Below are positions 57,251 through 64,000 of a stretch of 64,000 nucleotides of DNA, one piece after another. The notes under the pieces were generated by a model. That model had not been told where the DNA came from and ran no database searches. It saw only the letters and a program-made list of their open reading frames with translations. A program made the translations under genes and the position numbers. Positions within the stretch are counted from its first letter, which is position 1. Every line of letters begins with the position of its first letter. This stretch comes from AC-32 sp963715575. Its GTDB lineage: Bacteria; Actinomycetota; Thermoleophilia; Gaiellales; Gaiellaceae. The stretch lies in assembly GCA_963715575.1 (NCBI GenBank), contig OY970250.1:2108001-2172000 (forward strand), written 5' to 3'.

Positions 57251-57630
57251 CGGATACCGGCGTCGTAGATGAAGTCGCGCCTCGCGAAGCGGCCGCGCGG
57301 GACGGTCACCGCCGCCGGTTGTAGTCCCTGCTTGGGACCGGTGTTGCGACCGCTCGCCGCCCGGACCGAATAGCGCCCGCGCTCGAGCGGCGCACGATAG
57401 CGCCCGTGCGCGTCGGTCGTCACGGTGACGCTGCGCCCATTGCGAGAGAAGACGAGCCGAAAGCGCCTGGCCGGCCGCGTGCAGGGCGTCCCCGCGCGGC
57501 AAACCGGTGAGGCCGGTGAGATCTGCACGGTGCCGAAGGCGCCACTGCCGCCCGTGCCGCTCGAGGACTGCGAGCCGCAGGCCGCCGCTGTCGCGACGGC
57601 GATCAGGCCGACGAGGATTCCGCGGAGCAC
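57247..57630 (-). CDS. putative lipoprotein with a small beta-sandwich domain
   Basis: The 127-residue protein has a lipoprotein signal (IAVATAAAC, Cys about 18) followed by a Ser/Gly linker. A domain resembling carboxypeptidase-regulatory or prealbumin-like beta-sandwiches follows (RFRLVFSRNGRSVTVTTDAHGRYRAPLERGRYSV). A cysteine pair, CRAGTPC, may be a disulfide. The role is unknown. GTG 57630 is 23 bp from the divergent nei start. The end interlocks with lhr. Confidence 0.75.
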   Translation of the reverse strand: MLRGILVGLIAVATAAACGSQSSSGTGGSGAFGTVQISPASPVCRAGTPCTRPARRFRLVFSRNGRSVTVTTDAHGRYRAPLERGRYSVRAASGRNTGPKQGLQPAAVTVPRGRFARRDFIYDAGIR

Positions 57631-57638
57631 CTCGTCGC

Positions 57639-57645
57639 TAGGGTA
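57639..57645. promoter_or_regulatory. overlapping divergent -10 boxes TAGGGT/TACCCT
   Basis: Rightward TAGGGT (57639-57644) and leftward TACCCT (57645-57640) overlap by five bases. Both are exactly nine bases from their start codons (57654 and 57630). Confidence 0.55.
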
Positions 57646-57653
57646 GCGCCGCC

Positions 57654-58409
57654 ATGCCCGAAGGAGACGCGCTCCACCGCGCCGCCCGCCGGTTGCAGGC
57701 GCTGGTCGGGCAACGCGTGGCGGTCGAGACGCCGAACCCGCGTGGCGCGGCGGCGGTGTCGGCAGAGCGGCTCGACGGGCGCCGGCTCGAATCGGTCGAG
57801 GCGATCGGCAAGAACCTGCTTTTGCGCTTCGAGGGCGAGCTCGTGCTACGCAGCCACCTACGCATGAACGGCCGCTGGCAGGTGGTCGAGCGCGGGGCGG
57901 ACCGGCACGGCAAGCCGTGGCTCGTGCTGCGCGGCGCCGACCGTGAGGCGCTGCTCTGGAACGGCCCGGTGCTCGAGCTGACCGGGCGTGGCACGCGCCC
58001 GCTCGGCCCGGACATCCTGGCGCAGCCGCCCCACCTCGCGGGCATGATCACGAACCTGCGCCGCGAGCATCAACGCCGCGAGCTCGGCGACGCGCTGCTC
58101 GACCAGCGATTGGTCGCTGGGATCGGGAACGTCTGGAAGGCCGAGTCGCTCTGGTGGGCCGAGCTCTCGCCGTGGCTGCGGCTCGACGAGGTCACCGACG
58201 AGGAGCTCGAGCGCGTGCTCGCCGAAGCCGCGCGCCTGATGCGCGTTGCCCTCGATAGTCCAGGCGGAAAGCGCGCCGCCTACCGGCGCGCCGGCCGTCC
58301 GTGCCTGCGCTGCGGCACGCCGATCCGCTCGCGCGGCCAGGGCGACGACAATCGCACCGCGTACTGGTGTCCGGGCTGCCAAAGAGGAGAGGAGCCGCCC
58401 GGCGCGTAG
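57654..58409 (+). CDS. nei: Fpg/Nei-type DNA glycosylase
   Basis: The 251-residue protein begins MPEGDALHRAARRL, with the catalytic Pro-Glu N-terminus; AIGKNLLLRF carries the conserved Lys. A helix-two-turn-helix is present (LLDQRLVAGIGNVWKAESLW), and a C-terminal zinc finger with CLRCG and CPGC. It removes oxidised bases and cleaves the strand. MPEGD and the His-containing first helix favour the Nei side of the family. It is next to lhr but has its own promoter. Confidence 0.9.
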   Translation: MPEGDALHRAARRLQALVGQRVAVETPNPRGAAAVSAERLDGRRLESVEAIGKNLLLRFEGELVLRSHLRMNGRWQVVERGADRHGKPWLVLRGADREALLWNGPVLELTGRGTRPLGPDILAQPPHLAGMITNLRREHQRRELGDALLDQRLVAGIGNVWKAESLWWAELSPWLRLDEVTDEELERVLAEAARLMRVALDSPGGKRAAYRRAGRPCLRCGTPIRSRGQGDDNRTAYWCPGCQRGEEPPGA

Positions 58410-58418
58410 AGGCTACTC

Positions 58419-59660
58419 GTGGCTGTGCGCGCTCCGCACCTCTACCGCTCTCTGCGTTGCTTTTGCCTCGCGGGCTTCTCGCTGCTCGCGGACGATGTCG
58501 CCGGCGGTGACGAGCTCCCGTTCGCGTTCGAGGAACACGCGTCGCGCGGGCCCAGCTCGCTGTACGAGTACCGCCCGCTCGCCCGCTCGTACGTCGAGGC
58601 GCGGGCCGAGCGGCTGAGTGCGCTCGCCGACGCGAAGCTCGCGGTCGAAGACCTCGGTCGCGAGCCGGCGGCGGCCATCTACGCTGCGGCGCATTCCGGC
58701 AAGGCGGACGACCAGCCACTACTGCGCACGATCGTGCTGCCACTGCTCGCCGACGTCGCCGAGGCCTGCGGGGGCTTCGACTGGAGCGACGAGGCGTTCG
58801 ATCGCGCCTACGCCGAGCTCGAGCGCTCGCTGCTCGGCGAGCGCCGGACCTATGCTGCCGTGGCGCCGCTCGTCGGGATCTCGCTCGGGGCACAGGTGGA
58901 GCTCGCGGGCGGCCTGCGGATTCGGGTCGCCGCTGCGGGCGAGCTGGCTGCCCACTGGCCCGAGGCCAACGGTCTCTTGCCTCAGGGCTTCGGCACCGAG
59001 CCCGACCGGCTCTGCGTGCTCGAGCTCGAGCGTGCGCTCCTGCCGAACGAGCCGCGCGCCCCGGATGCGCCCGGTGAGCTCGCCGATGCGGTCAGCGCGC
59101 TGCGCCTGGCGACCGCATCCCCGCTCGCCGCCGGCCCGGTGCTGTTCGAGCGGCTCGACTGGCGGCCGCTGGCGATCCGCCCGATGTTGCCGATCGCCGC
59201 GACGGAGCCGCCAGGCGAGCCAACGCGGCTCGACTCCTTCCGCGCGCGGCTCGCGTCGGACCTGCTCGCTCGCCTAGGGCGCGCCGAGGAGGATCCGGAA
59301 CTCGCCGAGGCGCTCGACCGCTGGGAGCTGTCGCTGTTCGCGGCCGAGCCGTTCCGCTCGGAGCAGTTGCGGGAGGCCCTGACCGCGCTGCTCGGCGGCC
59401 CCGACGGGTTGTGGGCGGCCTCGGTGCGAGCGGCAGTGTTGCTCGGCGAGACCGCGCGCGACCGTGCCGAGCAGCTCGAGCGGCTCCGCGGGCTGGCGCG
59501 GGGCGAGACGGCCGGAGCAGGCGCTGCCGATGCGGTGCGCAAGGCGGTCGTAGAGACGCTCGCCCACGGCGACCGCGTCGGACTGGTGGCGACGCTCGAC
59601 GACGCGCTCGTCGGCATCCGGCCGCGGCCGGCCGGCTACTTCGCCGCGCTCGCCTCCTAG
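58419..59660 (+). CDS. hypothetical protein (413 aa)
   Basis: I do not recognise this 413-residue soluble, Ala/Leu/Glu-rich, mostly helical protein. Features include LYRSLRCFCLAGFSLLADDV near the start, VELAGGLRIRVAAAGELAAHWPE in the middle (a likely beta region; motif longer in sequence), and a helical C-terminal third ending RPAGYFAALAS. There are no membrane segments, zinc motifs or nucleotide loops. GTG 58419 is nine bases after the nei stop, so it is probably transcribed with nei. Confidence 0.65.
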   Translation: MAVRAPHLYRSLRCFCLAGFSLLADDVAGGDELPFAFEEHASRGPSSLYEYRPLARSYVEARAERLSALADAKLAVEDLGREPAAAIYAAAHSGKADDQPLLRTIVLPLLADVAEACGGFDWSDEAFDRAYAELERSLLGERRTYAAVAPLVGISLGAQVELAGGLRIRVAAAGELAAHWPEANGLLPQGFGTEPDRLCVLELERALLPNEPRAPDAPGELADAVSALRLATASPLAAGPVLFERLDWRPLAIRPMLPIAATEPPGEPTRLDSFRARLASDLLARLGRAEEDPELAEALDRWELSLFAAEPFRSEQLREALTALLGGPDGLWAASVRAAVLLGETARDRAEQLERLRGLARGETAGAGAADAVRKAVVETLAHGDRVGLVATLDDALVGIRPRPAGYFAALAS

Positions 59661-59663
59661 CTT

Positions 59664-60446
59664 CTAGAGCTGCGAATTCTCCGAGTCCGAGCGCCTCGGG
59701 AGCACTGTCGTGCCCGGGCACGGTGTCGCCTGCGAGAGGCTCGCCCCCAGCGCGCCGCTCCCACCGATCCGCTGATAGGCGTCGTGGACACGAAGCGGGA
59801 GGCACTCGTCCGGGCCTGGCCACTCGAGCCGGAAGACCTGCACCAGGAGGTTTGCGTCGACTGTCGCCTCGGCCTGCTCGCCGGGGTCGACCCGCTTCGT
59901 GGAGCCGGTGTCGCAGCTCGCGCCGTTGCACTTGCGCACGGTGACCGAGCGGCCGGTGTCGTTCGTGAGCCTGAGGGTGACCGGGTTTTCCGGGCCGGTA
60001 TCGACGAGGGCGGCCACCAGCACGAAGCCGACGAACGCCGCGACCGCGACCGCGACGCCGATCCCGATCCAGAGCTTGACGCCGCGCGTGAACACAAATC
60101 CGGTGTGCTCGGTGGGGGCTTGAAGATCCGGAAAGGGATCGGTCCAGGGGCGGCCGAGCTGCCGCGCCCGGCGGCGACTCTCCTGGCGGAGGTTCTGCTT
60201 GACGGCGTAGACGAGGTTTTCGCAGTCGACTCGGGCGCGCTCATCCGACGCGTCGACGAGCGCCGCCATGTCGAGCACGTGCTCGAGGCCTTCCGTGTCG
60301 AGGGCACGGGAGTAGCCCTTGCGCGCACGGTCGAGGCTCTTGAGGGCGGCGCGGGCGTCACCGCGGTCGATCGCGGCGCGGGCCTCGCCGAGATCGCGGT
60401 CAGGACTGGCGGCCACGCTGGGGAGAAACCGTATCCCTTTCGACAC
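59664..60446 (-). CDS. hypothetical single-pass membrane protein
   Basis: The protein has a helical N-terminal cytoplasmic part (AAIDRGDARAALKSLDRARK; CENLVYAVKQNLRQESRRRA) and one membrane helix (LWIGIGVAVAVAAFVGFVLV). An external beta-rich domain follows, with NPVTLRLTNDTGRSVTVRKC and two cysteine pairs. The start is uncertain: GTG 60446 gives 260 residues, but the frame stays open to 60587 and would then overlap the divergent 70-aa gene. No function is known. Confidence 0.6.
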   Translation of the reverse strand: MSKGIRFLPSVAASPDRDLGEARAAIDRGDARAALKSLDRARKGYSRALDTEGLEHVLDMAALVDASDERARVDCENLVYAVKQNLRQESRRRARQLGRPWTDPFPDLQAPTEHTGFVFTRGVKLWIGIGVAVAVAAFVGFVLVAALVDTGPENPVTLRLTNDTGRSVTVRKCNGASCDTGSTKRVDPGEQAEATVDANLLVQVFRLEWPGPDECLPLRVHDAYQRIGGSGALGASLSQATPCPGTTVLPRRSDSENSQL

Positions 60447-60479
60447 GGTCCGGACACACACGCGTGCGATTTGCCCGGC

Positions 60480-60485
60480 TACGTT
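60480..60485 (+). promoter_or_regulatory. -10 box TACGTT for the 70-aa gene
   Basis: TACGTT, six bases, ATG 60492; no SD. Confidence 0.5.
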
Positions 60486-60491
60486 CGAGAC

Positions 60492-60704
60492 ATGGACGAA
60501 GCACGCGCGGTGCTCCGGCGGCTGAGCCGGATCGAGGCGCTCGAGCGCGAGGGCGCGCCGCCGCGCTCGCTGCTCGCGGAAGTACATGAGCTGCTCGCGG
60601 AGGCCGAGGCGTGGGCGGCTGCGGAGCGGGGAGGCGTCGAGCTCGCCGACGCCGCGCTCCAGCGTTGCCGCGACGCGCTCGCCGAGTTGGCCGCTGTGCG
60701 GTGA
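60492..60704 (+). CDS. small helical hypothetical protein (70 aa)
   Basis: The 70-residue protein is entirely helical, rich in Ala, Glu, Leu and Arg (VLRRLSRIEALEREG; SLLAEVHELLAEAEAWAAAE), and may form a coiled coil. It lies on the strand opposite to the 5' extension of the neighbouring membrane-protein frame. Its leaderless-type promoter supports it. The function is unknown. Confidence 0.55.
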   Translation: MDEARAVLRRLSRIEALEREGAPPRSLLAEVHELLAEAEAWAAAERGGVELADAALQRCRDALAELAAVR

Positions 60705-60731
60705 AGGGCGGTGCGGCGGGCATGATTGGGC

Positions 60732-61412
60732 GTGTCCTCGACGGCATTGGGCTTGGAGACGCGCTACCGCGACGGCATCCGCGCCGCGATCGCGGTCGCA
60801 GCGACCGTCTGGTTCTTCGGTGCCTCGTTCGGGCTGCTCGCGCGGGCCTCCGGGATGGGCGTGCTCGCGCCGCTCGTCCTCTCGGCGACCACGTTCGCGG
60901 GCTCGGCGCAGTTCGCGCTCACGTCGATCCTCGGCGCCGGCAGTGGCGCGGCGGCGGCGATCGTCGCGGCCGTGCTCTTGAACGCGCGCTACGCCCCGAT
61001 CTCGATCTCGGTCGCTCGGCTCTTCCGCGGCCCCCGCCTGCGCCGCCTTGTGGAGTCACAACTGATCGTGGACGAGTCGTGGGCGCTCTCGAGCCGGGGC
61101 GGAGGCCGCTTCGACCGACGGATCCTGCTCGGGGCCGGGCTCCTCCTGTACGGCGCCTGGGTCAGCGGCACGGCGGTCGGCGTGCTCGCCGGCGACGCGC
61201 TGGGCGACCCGAAGAGCCTCGGCCTCGACGGCGCGTTCCCCGCACTCTTCCTCGCCCTGCTCGTGCCGCAGCTGCGTGCGCCGCGAGCGGCCCTCGCCGC
61301 CCTCGTCGGCGGAACGATCGCTCTGGTGCTGATCCCGGTCACGCCGCCGGGGACGCCCATCGTGGCCGCGAGTGCCGCCTGCCTGCTCGGGCTCCGCAGG
61401 AGCAAGCCGTGA
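60732..61412 (+). CDS. azlC: AzlC-family branched-chain amino acid exporter, large subunit
   Basis: The 226-residue membrane protein has the AzlC signature FGLLARASGMGVLAPLVLSA, with AGSAQFALTSIL and LLNARYAPISISVA, and about seven or eight helices. With AzlD it exports valine, leucine, isoleucine or analogues. GTG 60732 is chosen; TTG 60726 is an alternative. Its end overlaps azlD by four bases (GTGA). Confidence 0.9.
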   Translation: MSSTALGLETRYRDGIRAAIAVAATVWFFGASFGLLARASGMGVLAPLVLSATTFAGSAQFALTSILGAGSGAAAAIVAAVLLNARYAPISISVARLFRGPRLRRLVESQLIVDESWALSSRGGGRFDRRILLGAGLLLYGAWVSGTAVGVLAGDALGDPKSLGLDGAFPALFLALLVPQLRAPRAALAALVGGTIALVLIPVTPPGTPIVAASAACLLGLRRSKP

Positions 61413-61717
61413 GCGCGGTTTGGTTGGCGGTGCTGGTCGTCGGAATCGCGACGTGGGCGTTCAAGGCGGCCGGGCCGGTGCTGCTCGGCGACCGGGAGCT
61501 CCCTGAGCCGGTCGCGCGCGTCGCCGCTCTGTTGGCGCCGGTGCTGCTCTCGGCGCTCGTGGTCACACAGACGGTCGGCGGCGACAACGAGCTCGTCCTG
61601 GATGCGCGGCTGGCGGGGGTCGGCGCTGGAGCGGTCGCGATCGCGGCCCGTGCGCCCCTGGCCGTGGTCGTGGTCGTCGCGGCGGTCGCGACCGCGCTCC
61701 TCCGGCTCGTCAGCTGA
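61409..61717 (+). CDS. azlD: AzlD-family transporter, small subunit
   Basis: The 102-residue protein has four hydrophobic helices and AzlD features (IATWAFKAAGPVLLG; VARVAALLAPVLLSALVV). It forms the two-component exporter with AzlC. The GTG start overlaps the azlC stop, showing obligate co-translation. Confidence 0.88.
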   Translation: MSAVWLAVLVVGIATWAFKAAGPVLLGDRELPEPVARVAALLAPVLLSALVVTQTVGGDNELVLDARLAGVGAGAVAIAARAPLAVVVVVAAVATALLRLVS

Positions 61718-61806
61718 GGTTCGTCCTGTCCCCGCCGTACATTCCAGGCATCGACCGGCCCGAACCGAGACCGCGGAAAATCGCTGGTTCTCTGCGGAGG
61801 TATCGC

Positions 61807-61829
61807 TAGCATGAGAGCGAAGAAAGGGG
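61807..61829 (+). promoter_or_regulatory. -10 box and SD of the parA-ftsZ operon
   Basis: TAGCAT (61807-61812) lies 21 bases before ATG 61834, and AAAGGGG (61823-61829) is a ribosome binding site. Unlike most neighbours this message has a leader. Confidence 0.45.
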
Positions 61830-61833
61830 CTCG

Positions 61834-62667
61834 ATGGGGCTCGCACGCCTGCTTCCGCGACCGGGAAACCGGACCGAAACCGCCCAGGGACCGCCGATGG
61901 GACGAGTGATCTCATTTGCGAACCAGAAGGGCGGCGTCGCCAAGACGACGACGACGCTCAACCTGGGCGTCGCCTTGGCCGAGCAGAACCTGAGGGTGCT
62001 GCTCTGCGACCTGGACCCGCAGGGCAACCTGACCATGAGTCAGGGGCTCAACCCGGACACGATCGAGCGCTCGATGTTCGACGTGCTCGTCCACCGGCTC
62101 CCGATCCAGGAAGTCATCCACCACACCGAGGTCGACCTCGCCGTCTCGTCGATCGACCTCGCCGGCGCAGAGCTCGCGCTGTCGAGCATGATCGGCCGCG
62201 AGCGCGCGCTGGAGAAGGCGCTCGCGCCCGTGAAGGACACCTACGACTACGTCCTGATCGACACGCCTCCGTCGCTCGGCCTGCTGACGATCAACGCGCT
62301 CGTCGCTTCCAACGGCGTGATCGTGCCCGTCCAGTGCGAGTACCTCTCGCTGCGCGGGCTCGTCCAGCTCGAGAACACGCTCTCGATGATCCGCGAGAAC
62401 CTGAACCCGGAGGTCGGGATCGAGGGGATCCTCCCGACGATGTTCGACAGCCGCACGCTGCACTCGCGCGAGGCGGTGGAGATCCTTCAGGAGAATTTCG
62501 GCGACCTCGTCTTCGACACGAAGATCAAGAAGACCGTTCGCTATGCGGAGGCCCCCGTGAAGGGCACGTCCGTCCTCAAATACGACCCCAGCGGCAGCGC
62601 CGCCCAGGCCTACCGCGACCTCGCGAAGGAGGTGCTCGATGGCGCGCAGGCGCGCGAGCATGCGTGA
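61834..62667 (+). CDS. ParA/Soj-type ATPase
   Basis: The 277-residue protein has the deviant Walker A KGGVAKTTTTLN (Lys32 and Lys37), a switch motif CDLDPQGNLTMSQG and YVLIDTPPSLGLLT. These ATPases dimerise on ATP and bind DNA to position cargo. There is no parB next to it in the window; instead ftsZ follows, its start lying 29 bp inside this gene. This suggests a role in placing or timing FtsZ rather than chromosome partition, though that is inference. ATG 61897 would also leave the fold intact. Confidence 0.88.
   Translation: MGLARLLPRPGNRTETAQGPPMGRVISFANQKGGVAKTTTTLNLGVALAEQNLRVLLCDLDPQGNLTMSQGLNPDTIERSMFDVLVHRLPIQEVIHHTEVDLAVSSIDLAGAELALSSMIGRERALEKALAPVKDTYDYVLIDTPPSLGLLTINALVASNGVIVPVQCEYLSLRGLVQLENTLSMIRENLNPEVGIEGILPTMFDSRTLHSREAVEILQENFGDLVFDTKIKKTVRYAEAPVKGTSVLKYDPSGSAAQAYRDLAKEVLDGAQAREHA
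62626..62633 (+). promoter_or_regulatory. ribosome binding site AAGGAGGT of ftsZ
   Basis: A full complement to the 16S anti-SD, five bases before ATG 62639, inside the parA coding region. It decides the ftsZ start against ATG 62660. Confidence 0.75.
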
Positions 62668-64000
62668 AGGCCCGCTGGCGGAGCTCTTCCGCGCGACCGA
62701 GGCGGCGCAGCGGCAGGCCGAGAAGGAAGGCCGTGAGCCGGAGCCCGAGGCGAAGCAGGCCGAGGCCGCACCGGCGGAGACCCCGCCTGCGCCGACGCCG
62801 GTCGAGCCGCCCGAGCAGACCGTCGAGCACGTTCCCGAGTGGGAGCAGGAGGCGCCGCCTCCGACGCCACCGCCACCGCCCGAGCCGGTGCGGCTGCCCG
62901 AGCGCGCCCCCGAGCCCAAGCGCGAGGCACCGCGGCCGAAGCTCGAGCCGCTGCCCGAGCCGCCGCCGCGGCTGCACCGCGTGCCCGAGCCGGGCGCCTA
63001 CATCGCGGTCATCCGCGTCGTCGGTGTCGGCGGCGCGGGGCTGAACGCGGTCAACCGGATGATCGACGCCGACATCTCGCAGGTCGAGTTCGTCGCCGCC
63101 AACACCGACATCCAGCAGCTCCAGACGAGCGACGCGCCCGTGAAGATCCACATCGGCCGCGAGCTGACCGAAGGCCTCGGCTCGGGCGCCGACCCCGACC
63201 TCGGCCGACGCGCCGCCGAGGAGGCTTACGACCAGATCAAGCGAGCGCTACGCGGCTCCGACATGGTCTTCGTCACCGCCGGCGAAGGCGGCGGCACCGG
63301 CTCCGGCGCGGCGCCGGTGGTCGCGCGGATCGCCAAGGAGCTCGGCGCGCTGACGGTCGGGATCGTCACGACGCCGTTCAGCTTCGAGGGAACGCGCCGC
63401 CACAAGCAGGCGACCGACGGCGTCGATGCGCTGCGGGCGAACTGCGACACGGTGATCGTCGTCCCCAACGAGAAGCTGCTCGAGGTCCTCGACCGCGAGA
63501 CGTCGATGCTGGACGCGTTCCGCATCGCCGACGACGTCCTGCGCCAGGGCGTCCAGGGCATCTGCGACCTGATCACGCTGCCCGGCCTGATCAACCTCGA
63601 CTTCGCCGACGTGCGCACGATCATGAAGGACGCCGGCACGGCGCTGATGGGCATCGGCTTCTCCGCGACCGGCGAGAACCGGGCGCGTGAGGCGGCCGAG
63701 CGGGCGCTGCGCTCGCCGCTGATCGAGACCGACGTCGGCGGCGCGAAGGGCATCCTGCTCTCGATCGCCGGCGGCGACGACCTCTCGCTCTACGAGGTCA
63801 ACGAGGCCGCCGAGGTCGTGCGCGGAGCCGCGACCGACGACACGAACATCATCTTCGGCGCGACCGTCGACGACCGGCTCACGGGCCAGGTCTGGGTGAC
63901 GGTCGTGGCGACGGGCTTCGGCACGCGTGCGGCCCAGCGGCGGATCACGATGCGAGCCGAGGCACCGGACGAAGACTCGCTCGAGCCGCCGAGCTTCCTG
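62639..64000 (+). CDS. ftsZ: FtsZ with long Pro/Glu-rich N-terminal extension (3' end outside window)
   Basis: The visible 454 residues include the tubulin-type GTPase: GVGGAGLNAVNRM, the signature GEGGGTGSG at about 215-223 and the T7 loop NLDFADV starting at Asn319. All catalytic motifs are intact. In E. coli the signature lies near residue 105, so about 110 residues have been added in front: a short helix (GPLAELFRATEAAQRQAEK) and a disordered Pro/Glu tract. The frame is open at the window end. It is translationally coupled to a ParA-type ATPase and not in a visible division gene cluster. Confidence 0.93.
   Translation, partial: MARRRASMREGPLAELFRATEAAQRQAEKEGREPEPEAKQAEAAPAETPPAPTPVEPPEQTVEHVPEWEQEAPPPTPPPPPEPVRLPERAPEPKREAPRPKLEPLPEPPPRLHRVPEPGAYIAVIRVVGVGGAGLNAVNRMIDADISQVEFVAANTDIQQLQTSDAPVKIHIGRELTEGLGSGADPDLGRRAAEEAYDQIKRALRGSDMVFVTAGEGGGTGSGAAPVVARIAKELGALTVGIVTTPFSFEGTRRHKQATDGVDALRANCDTVIVVPNEKLLEVLDRETSMLDAFRIADDVLRQGVQGICDLITLPGLINLDFADVRTIMKDAGTALMGIGFSATGENRAREAAERALRSPLIETDVGGAKGILLSIAGGDDLSLYEVNEAAEVVRGAATDDTNIIFGATVDDRLTGQVWVTVVATGFGTRAAQRRITMRAEAPDEDSLEPPSFL

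Noticed and set aside
1..64000. tRNA, rRNA or riboswitch genes
   Set aside because: The intergenic spaces are short, none above about 260 bases, and I saw no cloverleaf, rRNA or recognisable aptamer sequence. A covariance-model search would settle this.

Overview
The window is GC-rich (roughly 70% by eye), densely coded on both strands, and has almost no intergenic space. It contains no rRNA, tRNA or CRISPR array that I can see. Several traits point to an actinobacterium: the CysO/CysM/Mec cysteine pathway, SARP/BTAD regulators, HhH-GPD and Nei glycosylases, an Lhr helicase, stand-alone NHEJ polymerase and many apparently leaderless genes. The mix of genes suggests a deep-branching class such as Thermoleophilia, but that placement is inference.

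Layout. 1-3.9 kb: a two-domain VOC protein, an FAD oxidoreductase carrying a 12-bp tandem repeat, and a LuxR-type two-component pair. 3.9-7.6 kb: an SplB-like radical SAM gene behind a LexA box, an MBL hydrolase, a CBS/CorC membrane protein and a cupredoxin. 7.6-10.4 kb: a leftward operon moeZ-cysO-cysM-mec, a complete protein-thiocarboxylate cysteine pathway. 10.5-15.3 kb: a TPR-like protein, the principal sigma factor, an M20 peptidase, an HxlR regulator and an HD-like protein. 15.3-16.9 kb: arsR facing arsC-aquaporin. 16.9-28.6 kb: a phosphate/polyphosphate district (OmpR regulator and kinase, pstS, pstCAB-phoU-pstS, ppk, ppx, sixA, CHAD) with 11-bp repeated candidate Pho boxes before both pstS genes and ppk.

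28,746-31,849 is a 3.1-kb IS1-family element with terminal inverted repeats and a 9-bp target duplication. It carries four non-transposase genes, including a P63C-domain protein. It sits in the intergenic region upstream of the CHAD gene.

31.9-41.5 kb: a YtcJ-like amidohydrolase, VOC proteins, a membrane-anchored SARP regulator with a beta-propeller, a cupin, a class III adenylate cyclase and a secreted GH13/CBM41 amylase. 41.5-47.3 kb: a tightly overlapping operon of acyl-CoA dehydrogenase, two paralogous methyltransferases, a LigD-type NHEJ polymerase, an FAD oxidoreductase and an MBL hydrolase. 47.3-53 kb: a secreted protein, a HhH-GPD glycosylase, a GMC oxidoreductase, a P-loop kinase, HIT-like proteins and a beta-lactamase-fold hydrolase. 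53-58.4 kb: Lhr helicase behind a perfect LexA box, a lipoprotein and a Nei glycosylase. 58.4-64 kb: unknown proteins, azlCD, then a ParA-type ATPase overlapping an ftsZ with a long Pro/Glu-rich N-terminal extension that runs off the window.

Recurring architecture. Many starts sit 6-9 nt after a TANNNT -10 box with no Shine-Dalgarno (leaderless). Several divergent pairs start only 15 or 23 nt apart. Seven convergent pairs end in an interlocked YTAR stop tetranucleotide. These patterns were used to choose start codons throughout.
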